Below, in pieces: positions 22,955 to 33,476 of a DNA stretch of 39,662 nucleotides. Position 1 is the first letter of the stretch, and each line of letters starts with the position of its first letter. The DNA is taken from NCBI GenBank assembly GCA_002803225.1, contig NXFV01000995.1, positions 1-39,662 of the forward strand. The letters run 5' to 3'. Source of the DNA: Gamarada debralockiae. Lineage: Eukaryota; Ascomycota; Leotiomycetes; Helotiales; Hyphodiscaceae. The translations under genes were made by a program, and so were the position numbers. The notes beneath the pieces were generated by a model. That model did not search any database. It worked only from the letters and a program-made list of their open reading frames with translations, and was not told the DNA's origin.

Positions 22955-23065
22955 CCTGTTCACCATTGCTCACCTACTTTCCCCCTTCGCCTCACCCTTT
23001 CCCACCTCCGTCTCAACTTACTCACCTTCGCCTCACCCTTGCTCACCTTAACTCACCCAATATTG
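22955..23065 (+). repeat. Dispersed CT-rich repeat, copy B
   Basis: Runs of (c)gcctcaccc, gctcacc and ctcacctt similar to copies A (17220) and C (31925). The upstream part of the unit is less conserved here. Confidence 0.4.
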
Positions 23066-23243
23066 CCGATAAAGCAGCTCTGCTCACCTTTCTGAACAGA
23101 AACTTCACGTTAGGATTGACGCGTGATAATGGGCTGTTATTATGTTCTCTTTCCTTTTGTCCTGTGGACCTGTCTTTCTGAGGAGCCGAGTGGATGTCTC
23201 CTTTGCGCCTGGCCAGAAGACAATCGTCAATCTGCTTCTATCT

Positions 23244-24602
23244 TCACCATGCCTCCGGCTTCTTGACGGGAACATGTACCATCCACTGCAAGATCTCATA
23301 AATAATATCGCCAACAGCAATACCTGTCGTCTCGGCTGCATTATCGTAAACAGGCGTAAATTCGACGACATCAGATCCAATGATCTTGACTCCGGCCTTC
23401 GAAAGGCCATCGATGATTTGTAACAGCTGCTCTAATTAGTCTTAATCTTCTTAAAAACCAATACTGCAAACTCACCTCTCTAGTCGTCCATCCACCTGAC
23501 TCGATCGTCCCAGTCGCAGGAGCGAAAGCCGGATCGAGCACATCGATGTCAACACTGAGATAAACATACTCGTCTCCAACAGTCTTGACAATTTTCTCAA
23601 CAACTTTGTCAACACCGAGTTTATCGAGTTGCCTTGCTCGGATGTAGCTGAAGCCACAGCGCAAATCGTTGTTGAGATCAAAGTGTTCGTCGAATAGTTT
23701 GCAACGAGATCCCAGGTGCATGTTGCTGTTGTTCGAAAGGAGGCCTTCTTCATGCGCAATGTGAAGCATAGTACCGTGATTGACTTCGGCGTACTTTGTT
23801 GCTCCGCCGCCGAGCTCTTTGGGATCCCATGTGTCGAGGTGAGAGTCGAAGTGTAGGACGGCGACTTTTCCCCATGTTGAGTGCAGAGCACGGATGATTG
23901 GGAGTGCTATAGCACAGTCAGATAGGTCTCAATTTTAAAGGCTGGGATTGCATACTTATGGTATGATCTCCGCCAATACTGATAAACCTTGTCGCATCCA
24001 CCACAGATTCATTCTTGGGCTTCAACCCATTCATAGCTTCCATCCCCTTCTCGAGCTCGTGTATCGCGATCAATTTATCAAAGGGCGTATTCGAAATATC
24101 ACCACAATCCACAACCGTAGCCCAATCTCCAAAAGGGTTCAGATCATGATCCATACTGTCCAATATCAGCATTCTTTCATCTCAAAATCCATCACGTGAC
24201 TTACTCCCATCCCCCAACTTGCGAGAGTCTCCTAGCTCCCTGCCTTGCCCCATTCGGCCCAAACCTCGCTCCAGGTCGATACGATACGCCCAGATCAAAT
24301 GGATGGCCTACAATGCCAATATCGAATGTTTTGCTGTTCTCCCGCTTCGTGCAATCGACGAAGTCGAGGTGAGCGAAGGTTCCGAGCCCGCCGAATTGAC
24401 TTTCGGAGCTTTTGTATTCGTATGTTGGGGCCAAGATCACTGGATCTTTGAGGCTGTTGATATTGAAAGAGCGGCGGCCAAAAATTGAGGATTGGATGAA
24501 ATTTAGAGGTTGGTCTTGATTGTTCAGGGGTCTCTGGGAGGCAGATGAGGATGCTGCTATGCCGGCCAATGCCAAGGACGTTATAAGACTGGAAAACATC
24601 AT
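23244..24602 (-). CDS. Secreted agmatinase/arginase-family ureohydrolase
   Basis: A four-exon gene of 403 residues. Exons are 24205-24602, 23956-24155, 23476-23906 and 23244-23426; all three introns are exactly 49 nt (donors gtaagt, gtatgc, gtgagt), and the total closes in frame. MMFSSLITSLALAGIAASSS is a signal peptide. The Mn-binding motifs are complete: GGDHT (about 195), HFDSHLD (about 220) and SVDIDVLDPAFAPATGT (about 315), followed by FTPVYDNAAETTGIA. The order and the GVSYRPGARFGP segment favour agmatinase-type enzymes, which hydrolyse agmatine to putrescine and urea, over classic arginase. The signal peptide suggests action outside the cell or in the secretory route. ATG pair at 24597-24602; I took the first. 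Confidence 0.9.
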
Positions 24603-25365
24603 TGAGATGTGGAAAGAAGAGAGAGAAACAGAAAGCAAGACATGTAGTTATAAAGAAGGGAAAAGAGAAAACCCTTCAATTGTTTTTAATTGAAGATTGT
24701 CGATACCCAGATGTCAAAGATGCAGAGGTGGGATGGAATGGGATGAAGCTAGGACACTCTCGGAAGCTCCAAGCGGCGGGAAGTCAAATCTGGAGCCTTG
24801 CCATTTCTCTTCTCAACAGCCTTCTCGGGATTCTTTTCTTCTGTTTCCAGAATCGTGCTGTGGCATGAATCCTTTCTCGTGTTGCCGCGCGGAAGATGTT
24901 TGAGGATCGCCTCATGACAGGCTTCGATGAAAGGATTGCCAGCCACCCAATCACGCCTCTGCGGGTACGGTTCTGCATCCTGGTGAAATAGCCGACCATC
25001 AAATTTGGGGGCCATTTCACTTCCCCACGAATCAACCTCCAAGATGTTTTTACTAATCCGCCTTTCATAGGCTACGGATACGACCCTGGACAAAGCCTTG
25101 TCTGCAAAACAATCTCAGCCGCACCCCCGTTGAATTTGTCTGCAGGCTCAGCACTAAGGCGAAGCAAATGGTTTTGGGGTGTGATGTGGCACCTCTCACT
25201 GCATGATGGCTGGGTAAGCTGCAGGCTGAAGCTCCTCCAGCCTTCGAAATCCAAATTTTTCCTTCCCTTCTCCCTTCTTGTTTACCCCAAGAAGCTCTCG
25301 TTTCTATCATCTCTACTGTCTTGTGTGTTTGATCTGCAGCAGGAATACAATCGACAACAGGCTCG
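24603..25365. promoter_or_regulatory. Divergent promoter region, agmatinase/calpain
   Basis: About 760 bp between two divergent genes, so it must hold both promoters. A minus-strand ORF (24749-25093) includes PFIEACHEAILKHLPRG and looks weakly protein-like, but has no recognised family and could be chance. Confidence 0.35.
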
Positions 25366-28300
25366 ATGCTGTCCTACATAAAGTCAAAGGGTGGGGTTCG
25401 TGGGGACGGGGTAATGAAGGACGATGCGCGACCCTCCTCCAGCACCACCAGCTCAGACCACTCCTCTCGAGACGAAGATCTCAACAAGAACAAGAATGCC
25501 CCATACGTTGTTATGGCGCCTGCGCCGCCGAAGAAAGTCAAGCACCAGTCCCCTCAGGACGCCATAGACGAGTTCTGGGGAAAGTTCAACAGCAAGACTC
25601 CTGGCAAAGGTAAGCTACCCCCCAGCTTGGACCCTGCCACTCGAGCTAATCCTTTCCTTGCGCAGCTTCCACGATCCTTCCCAAGAACAAGACTGTCACG
25701 AAAGCTGGCGAATCAGTTCCCAAGGGCGTCATTAAAGGCGAAAATGCAGTTGCGTCGTACGAAGAGGCTGTAGCGACCTGCAAGGACAAAGTCGCGAAGA
25801 TTGTCAAGGAATGTCGACGAGTCAACCAGAAATACCGCGACCCCCACTTTGATATTGAGTTCGACTTGAAATGGGGCGTAAAAGATTGCTTGACGATGTT
25901 GGGAGACACAACGGATATTGACTCGGGATTCCGACCAGGTTCGGTGAAGCGAGTAGGGGATATCTTCGACAACCCGAAGTTTTACATCAGCGGCGCTACG
26001 GCAAATGATATCCGTCAGGGCAGAGATGGCGATTGTTGGTTCATGGCTGCTTTGTGCACCTTGGGCAACAAGCCCGGTCTTATTGACAAGGTTTGCGTTG
26101 CTAGAGACGAGGAAGTTGGAGTCTATGGTTTCGTCTTCCATCGTGATGGCGAGTGGCGGTCCGAGATCATCGATGACAAGCTATACTTGACGAAACCCGA
26201 TTACGATGAGAGTTGGATTGAGCGCAACCTCATTGAGGACCGCCAGCGTATCAATTCGGAAGAAGACTACCGCAAGATCTATCAGGTCGGTTTATCACTC
26301 ACTACTCTATTTGGACAAAACTGACAGAAACAGAGCAATTCTGGTGCACTGTACTTTGCTCAGTGCGAAGATCCAAACGAGACGTGGCTTCCATTGTTGG
26401 AGAAGGCATACGCCAAGGCACATGGGGTAAGCAAAGATGGTGATAGTGGTTCATGAGCATAGCTGATCAAGTTACAGGACTATGCTGCAATTGAAGGAGG
26501 CTTCACTGGCGAGGGCCTTGAAGATTTGACCGGCGGCGTAACCACTGAGATCTTCAGCACAGATATACTTGACAAGGAATACTTCTGGAAGGAGGAACTC
26601 TTGAAAGTCAACAAGGACTTCTTGTTCGGCTGTGCTGCCGGTATCTTTTGGGGTCGCGGATACCGAAGGGGTATCTATGAGGGACATGCATACTCCATCA
26701 TGAAAGCTGTTGAGATTGATGGAAAGAGACTGTGCTTGCTGAGAAATCCGTGGGGTGAAGGGGAATGGACTGGTCCATGGAGTGCGCGAAATTCCCTCCA
26801 TCCGTCGAGTTTGATGCTGACTCAATTTAGGTGATGGAAGCAAGGAATGGACGCCAGAATGGATGCAGAAACTTGAGCATCGATTCGGGGATGATGGCGC
26901 TTTCTGGATGTCGTACGAAGACCTTCTGAAGAAGTATCAAACGTTCGACCGCACTCGTTTGTTCGACGAAGATTGGAAGGTGACGCAGCAATGGACTTCA
27001 CTGGCAGTGCCGTGGACTGTCGATTATCACGATACAAAGTTTTCGTTTACGCTGGAGAAGAAAGCTCCTGTTGTGATTGTTCTCTCACAGGTAAGAAACA
27101 TTAATGTCCCAGGGTTTTCAACTTGCTAATGCTGTTCAGCTTGATGGTCGTTATTTCTGCGGTCTCGAAGGCCAATACAGCTTTAAGCTCTCCTTCCGGG
27201 TCCACAAAGCCGGTGAAGAGGATTACATCGTCCGCAGCCATGGCAATTACTGGATGCGGCGATCGGTCACTGCCGAACTCGAGCTCGAACCCGGCGAGTA
27301 CCTTGTCTTAATGAAAGTTGAAGCCGTCAAAAACGACGGATGTTTGTCCGTTGAAGAAGTTGTCCGAAACAACGCCAAGGAGCGTCGTGACAAGCTTTTG
27401 AGGATCGGTCTTGCGTACGATCTGGCGCATGCAAAGGGCCAGATCTCGGAGACCGACGAAGAGAAGAAAGCTCGCAAGAAGTCAGAAGCAAAGAAGAAAG
27501 CCAAGGAGAAGAAGGAAATGAAGGATAAATTGATGAAGGAGAAGAAGAAACGCAAGCATAATGAGAACAAGGAGACGCGCAAGACACGAGCTGCTGCTGC
27601 TAAGCGCAAGGCTAAGGCCAAGGCCAAAGAGGAGAAAAAGAAGGCAGAGAAAGAGAAGGAGGAAGCCGAAAAGAAGAAAGATGCGAAAGACGATGTCAAG
27701 GAAGAATCCAAGGATGTCAAGGAAGAGCCCAAGGACTCAGCCGCATCCACCGAGACTCCCAAGAAGGAGGGCGAATCCGAAATTAAGCCTGAAGAACTCA
27801 AGACTGAAACTGCATCAACCACTGAGCCTATTGTCGAAAAGGCTGCCGAATCAACGGCCGCCGCCGAGGAACCCAAAGCGTCCGAACCTCTACCCGAGAA
27901 AGAAACCTCCAAACCCGCAGCTGACCCACCACCACCCTCGACTGACAAGGCCAAGGAACCTGAATCCAAGGACAAGGCCCCAGCACAAACAACCCTCGCC
28001 GGACTCCCGGGCCTCCGCATCAACGGTGTCTCCGCCCCGTCCTCCATCTCCGGTTTCGACGACTTCGACGAAGACGACCTCTCCGACCTCGATTCCAACG
28101 TCTCGGATATCACATCCGGCGTTATCGAAGACGAAATCGCCGCCGCGAAACTAGCAGCTGAACAAGCGATACCTCCTCCTCCGCCGGCTGTCGATGATGA
28201 TGAAGATGAGTTCGAACGTGATCCATGGAATGCGGTGGCTGTTGTGGGATTGAGAGTTTATTCTAAGGAGAGTGGGGTGAGTGTTAAAGTTGTGAGACCC

Positions 28301-28552
28301 AAGGTTAGTGAGGATGAGGATAAGGATGAGAAGACAGAGGGGAAGCTGGATGTTGATGACAGTGCTGTTGATGCTGTTCCCTCAACCGATGACAAGAAGG
28401 ATGAGAAATCAGAGGAGGTAAAGAGTGAAGAGAAAACGGAGGAGGGAAAGAGTGAGAAGGATGAGTTAAAGCCTGGGGATGGCCAGAAAAAGGAGTCGGA
28501 GGGCTCCCAGAAGGGGGAGTTGGAGAGTGAGGGGAGTGGGGTTATGGTTTAA
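25366..28552 (+). CDS. Calpain-like cysteine protease with charged C-terminal tail
   Basis: Six exons (25366-25609, 25666-26285, 26334-26426, 26478-26781, 26831-27090, 27140-28552) give 977 residues in frame; introns are 56, 48, 51, 49 and 49 nt. The calpain protease domain has all three catalytic residues: Cys about 205 in GRDGDCWFMAALCTLGN, His about 389 in YEGHAYSIMKA, Asn about 409 in LLRNPWGEGEWTGPW. A C2-like domain III follows (VPWTVDYHDTKFSFTLEKK; FCGLEGQYSFKLSF). From about residue 570 the chain is a long Lys/Glu-rich coiled coil, then a Pro/Ser/Glu-rich low-complexity tail with an acidic DDFDEDDLSDLDS patch. No EF-hands, so it is an atypical calpain; fungal calpains include PalB (pH signalling), but this one lacks PalB's extra domains. 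Likely cytosolic. Substrates unknown. Confidence 0.92.
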
Positions 28553-29869
28553 TGTGCTGTGTGATGGATGAATGTGGAAATTGCTTTCTTGGTTGGTAGG
28601 TTCTTTAGCGACGATTCCACTTTGCCAGCCAGTTAGTTTTGAATGCTTTCTTTTCCCTTCAGGGGCCGTAAAGGACATAGTGAATTGCTGAGTTTATTTG
28701 AAATGGAGAAGTCCCTGACTACAATCAGTTTATCTCACCAGGACAGTGTTTTTTGGCCCGAGTACTTCGTATCTCGAGTGAGATCGAATCGAAGATCAGA
28801 ATAAGAACGACAACTACAAAGGTTTCGACTGCGAAAATCTAAGCATGGAATGCGCTGGAGAACTCGAGGTTTATGCAGATTCAGGCAGCACGGTATTGAA
28901 ATCTGTTTGCGACTTCGCATGATCTATTCAGCTGAAAAAAAGTCCCTCTTTTGGTCTCCATGGCGGTGCCAGCTAAGCCTGCCGTTTCTCTCTTGACAAT
29001 AGTCTTTGCGTGTCCAGTACATGTAAAGTACCGCAGTGTAGTATAAATGCTGGATGATGTGGTAGAGACCAATGAACATGTTCGTCTCTGCGGTTCCTAA
29101 AATAGCAGCCACTTCAAAAGTTCAGGGGCTGCGTACCTAAAGCCAAGTCTTTACCGAGTCGAGAGCTTTCATGAAACCAGATATGCAAGGCAGGTTCTGG
29201 CCGAGTTACTTGATCTTCAACCTCTGCTAAAGAGTTACGCTCCCTGCAAAACACTTTGCTCGATATGTAAGTGAACCATTTGGTCGCTGCGAGATCGAAA
29301 ATGCTAGTTGAGGTGAATGGGTATGATATTGGATACGAAATAAAATCGTCCCCTGATTCTACGCCTGCCAGGCTGTCTTAAATGCTGTATGAAGGGCAAG
29401 CTCGATTCTATTCCACATTGGCATTTCGGTCCCAGATGGAAGTTTGATGCTTCTAAATGGCTGGTCACGAGGATGGGTATGACACAGGTTTCAAAGCTTG
29501 CTCCTGGAATCAGGGGACAAGACTTAGAGTAGTGCTTGACTGCGATATCATACACTGCCTCTTTCTCTTAGCGAGATGGCGATGAAAAGGGTACGATAAC
29601 AAAACACTTGATGGTGGACAAGAGGGCGCGACCAAGTCACAGTAGTCTCAAGCTGTCGAGCGTCAGCCGACTTCTAATGGGTTCAGCCATGACATTGAAG
29701 AGCAGCAAGTACGATTCCCTCAACTCAGTTCAAGTCAAACTTCACAATTCCTTTGTCCGTTGCTGTCACAAAGTATTTTTGTTGGGGATCACTTTATAAC
29801 ATCTTCTCGAAAACAACTTGAATTCTCTACCAACACCTATTTCGAAGCCGAGGAGACCACATTTCTGTC
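28553..29869. other. 1.3-kb intergenic stretch, no gene seen
   Basis: Holds the calpain 3' region. Short ORFs only; nothing I recognise on either strand. Confidence 0.35.
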
Positions 29870-30850
29870 ATCACCCAATTCCTATCCATCGACGGATATT
29901 CCAGAAAATTCGAAACCCTTCTTTATCCAAGACACTGAGCAACAATACTGTTGCAATTGGCATCCTTCTCCCAAATCGGCGCGCAGCACTTCGGCTTCCC
30001 AGCACCGTCGAACAGAGGAGTCGATCTGGTGCCGGGGTGTTTGGGCTGGCAGGCCGAGCTTCCAACAGAGAGAGACGCTGGATGGAGCTCGTAACTACCG
30101 TTCTTTCGTCAGCAAAGTAGTGTCTTGGGATGTAAGACGTCTCAACCTCACCTCGACTCAGTCCTGGTACAAGCAGAGTCGTCTCGGTGCTAGTGCAAGC
30201 CGTGATAGTGGCGGTGCGTGCCGAGATCGTGTCCGCGCAAGCCGTCACTGTTGGACCAGGGACGTTGACGGTGGCCCTTGGAGAGTCACCGTCACTGTTG
30301 TAGTTACGGTAACTTCCCTCCTCCCACTGGTGGGGGTGGCTTATCTATGGGTCTTCGTTAGCTGAGTTCACCTTTCGTGCGGCAAAAATGGGGTGAACTT
30401 ACTCCCTCCGCTACCTGCCAAAGGTAAGTTGCAGTCTCCTGGCTTGGCGGGAGGCCTAAAGAGACCTATGCGCGGCGGCTGTCCGAGCGTGATTCCTAGT
30501 GGAGAGGTGTGGCACATGCCTTTGACGACGACAGCTAGGCCGCTGGTAACGATGACGGTGCTGAGGAGAAGCATGCTGAAAGGAGAATTGTTGGGCTGGA
30601 AGTCTGGGAGATTCGAGCTGCGGAGTGAGGGGATGAAGAAGCTGCGAGTTGCCTTACCATTTTTCTGCGATGAGGTGTTCTTATGTGAACGCAACAGCCA
30701 GCCTTCGTCTGATCGTGAATCCGAATCGGTGACTCTGTCATACTTGAGCGGGTCAAAATCAACAGTCTTGAGTTGTGTATTGGATATACATGCTCAACTG
30801 AATGGAAAGCTTCAATCGAGGCAGAGAATGTCAACCCGAGAGCGCCCATG
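29870..30850 (-). pseudogene. Possible membrane-anchored Thr-rich protein, broken
   Basis: The minus strand reads DPLKYDRVTDSDSRSDEGW (about 30740), then a hydrophobic stretch SMLLLSTVIVTSGLAVVV (about 30550), a possible intron (donor gtaagttc near 30405; branch gctaac), then REVTVTTTVTVTLQG and, after a 1-nt frame slip, NVPGPTVTACADTISAR and TATITACTSTETTLLVPG. Cytosolic acidic N-terminus, one helix and a Thr/Val-rich outer stalk resemble fungal surface or sensor-like proteins. The frame slip and the lack of a clear start suggest decay, or a sequencing error. Family not established. Confidence 0.4.
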
Positions 30851-31302
30851 ACGCACTGAGCGAACATCGGTATCGTCAAGGCTTTCTGCCAAGTCCCCTC
30901 CAAATTGTATTATGCAGCAACCCGGATGCACCAAGAACATCTTCAAGTGGATCAGAAGTCTGTCCAAATTGTTGGGTTTCATTATGCGGCTCTAGATCTT
31001 CAAGATCGAAACTCATGAAGCAAGCTGTCATATCTCATATAATCACATTTGGGGGTGTAACTGACCGATACCATGCTTAACAATTCTATCCACTTCCAGT
31101 GTTTTGTACCGCTGTTCTCAAACCCTTCGATCTCAAACCCTTCGATCTCAGATACAAATCTTTAATCAGAGGGCCCCAAGACATCATTATGTCAGCGATT
31201 CGAGGATTGATCTAGTCATATAACACACTGATGTTAGTTATATATCTTAAGCCTACTCTCTTGAAACGCTTTACTCTCTACTGATTCTTTTACTTTTGTA
31301 TT

Positions 31303-31815
31303 ATGGCTATCTCTACCATATAATGCACCCTTAGAGTTCGGAGAATTCGACACTACCGACCCTACAGTTTCACCACTTGGCTGTTATTATCTCCCTAACT
31401 TACCCCCTGCGGGCGTCGAGCCTGACGGTATTGACCCCTTTCCTGACTCCCTTGAGGAGGAGTGGAATACCTATCAGCAGGATGATAGTACGAATCGCTC
31501 TGTTTTTGATATGAAGAAGAGAGCTGAGATGAGAGAGATCTTGAGGCACCCTACCGCTAAACTTCGTGAGCTTTTCGGCGGTCTGGACCCTAAGGACCCT
31601 TATGATAGGCAAGAACTACAGAGATTACGGAACCTTAAGCATTTGACAGTGAAGAAGTTTGAGCTATCTAATAATCAGATCTACCGTAAGGCCATAAAGA
31701 GACGGAATGGTCAAGAGCACCCTATAAGGTACTGTACTGCCTTTGCGAGAACGATGTGTTTAATATCTTATGCCGACTGCACCGAAGTTTACACCATGCC
31801 GGTAAGTACTTGTCT
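31303..31815 (+). mobile_element. Integrase-type transposon ORF fragment
   Basis: The plus strand encodes NAPLEFGEFDTTDP, then a charged helix region (KKRAEMREILRHPTAKLREL), LTVKKFELSNNQIYRKA and, after a frame slip near 31735, VFNILCRLHRSLHHAGKY. An 'xNxQIYRKA ... LHxxLHHAGxx' block is the zinc-binding (H2C2) start of integrases from retroelements and related DNA transposons. It is cut off directly afterwards, so no DDE catalytic part is present. A likely start ATG lies at 31303 but needs a 1-nt correction to stay in frame. Confidence 0.5.
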
Positions 31816-31924
31816 TCACGTCCTAGCCTAGCCTTGTCAGCCTTTCCCTCCTCCCTGATTAGGCAGTCGGCCTCTCTCAGCCCTTTCTCTGGCACGTGTT
31901 TTCACTGTTGTTTGTCCAGAATAA

Positions 31925-32060
31925 TCACCTCGTTCTGCGTGCTCGCTAAGCGACAGTGCACATGACCCCTCGCTGCTTCTCTCACCCTCGCCTCACCCAC
32001 CCTTCACGCGCAGTCTCCACCACCTCACCTCCGCTCACCAACACCTAGCAGCTCGAAATC
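31925..32060 (+). repeat. Dispersed CT-rich repeat, copy C
   Basis: Best match to copy A (17220-17345), same orientation. Both follow or precede transposon-like ORF pieces, so it probably belongs to an element. Confidence 0.55.
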
Positions 32061-32488
32061 CTTAGTCACCCTCTGCGTGGGTCCTATCCTGGTAGCACTG
32101 TTGAGAATGTCAACTCCTGGCGAGCAGGATCAGAGGGAGCCAGAACGGGTCCCCGGTGATCAGAATAGGCTCCGTATTACTAGAATAGCTTAACGCCCCA
32201 CCTCCCCTATGTTTAACTGAGACTAGAATTTAGTCTTTTAATACATGTTTTATTCAGCTGTTATAGCCCTTTAACTCTTAAACCCCTGTTCTCATCCTCT
32301 TTTCACTATTCATCTTTTTCTCGAGCTCCACATTCTCGAACATCCTCTTTCCTCAGCGTCATAGCTTCTATAGTTTCGTTAGCTTTGTGTTATCATTGCG
32401 GAGCTTCCTTAGTTAGTTCTTTCTTTCCTTTACCTTCACAGCCCTAGGACCTCTTACTTGTTTACTTGTAGGTACAAAGAACACGCAA

Positions 32489-32647
32489 GATGGGCAAGAA
32501 GAAGACACCAGAGGAGAAGGCGAAGAGAGCTCGAGAGAATGGATTCAATAATGATGACAATAATATTAATGATTCTCTTGTCTTAAAGGAAATCCTAAAG
32601 TACACTAATAGGGTGTACAATGAGCAGATGGATATATGGCGAGAGTG
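32489..32647 (+). pseudogene. N-terminal fragment, tyrosine-recombinase-like (DUF3435 type?)
   Basis: A short ORF, MGKKKTPEEKAKRARENG then LVLKEILKYTNRVYNEQM and TGA after about 52 codons. The 'LVLxxILxYTxRVYxEQMxIW' helix resembles the N-terminus of fungal DUF3435/tyrosine-recombinase proteins. Those proteins are 600-1000 residues; the catalytic R..H.R..Y part is missing here, the sequence ending at a junction (about 32650). The assignment is from memory of the family style and is tentative. Confidence 0.35.
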
Positions 32648-32699
32648 AGATTTTTTTTCTTCCTAATCTACACATACTTCAAAGCAAGAAAATATGCTA

Positions 32700-33180
32700 A
32701 TGTCTTGGCTTCTGGTCTTCACAGGTTTGCAAAGACCCGTCCAGGCGCAAACCCTTGCCATTTTCGTACGTGATTCCTCTTGCTTGCATGAGATCACAGC
32801 TCAATTTTCTCTTGGGAGACCTACCACCCGAAGATATAGAGCTGAATGTGCGAAAGTTGTGGGAACCTTCCTAAATTCATGGCTTGGCACATTCGATACC
32901 ATACACTAGTGTTTTTTCGTGGCTGGTGCGGGAGCTTGGGGGGCGAGGCAGTGGACTGTATAGGCTGGTCAAGCCTGGTGGATGGATTCAGCTTGATGAG
33001 ATGCTAGGCACTCCTAGCGGAGATGAGGGTCCTGCTGTGCACCAATTCAATGAACTGGTGATTGTGATGCATGTGAAAATTGAGACCCATGTTTAGCAGA
33101 CTTGGGACCTCTTGGAAAGCCATGCTGGGGCAGCCAGCTTCCACTGAATATCATTGCCACTGGCTCTCATGGCTTGGATT
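32700..33180 (+). pseudogene. SAM-dependent methyltransferase relic
   Basis: Contains SWLGTFDTIH, then after a frame slip YRLVKPGGWIQLDEML, TPSGDEGPAVHQFNEL and VIVMHVKIETH. This is the middle of the fungal class I methyltransferase group related to LaeA/UMTA (xxxLKPGGWIQWDE followed by GPAxxQFNEL). The SAM-binding motif I region at the N-terminus and the whole C-terminal third are missing or out of frame. Confidence 0.65.
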
Positions 33181-33476
33181 CCAGTGGTCTTTACCACACA
33201 ATAGCTTCCGCATGAGCACCGGTAATGGTGAAGCCATCCCGACGCTGGAGATGGGTTTAGAAGGAGTAAGTTAAGGAAATACCTGGATATAGGACAGCAT
33301 TTACCCATTTTACATCCTAATTGCTAATAACTTTAAGAGTAAATATTAAACCGTTTTATGATATTAACTATATAGATGTGAATCCAGTCCTAGTAAGTAT
33401 TTTGGGTTTGAATCGCACATTCAGGGTTGAGTGAACAAGCCCATTTTGTATTACGGAATATGCAAGTGAGTCGTAA

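Noticed and set aside
27247..28113. 288-codon open frame on the minus strand
   Set aside because: It is the antisense of the Lys/Glu-rich calpain tail; low-complexity Ser/Ala/Phe translation is the mirror of that composition.
31120..31152. Tandem aacccttcgatctc duplication
   Set aside because: Only two short copies; ordinary slippage.
33400..33426. ggtttgaatcgcac resembling a tRNA T-arm
   Set aside because: No A box or acceptor pairing upstream.
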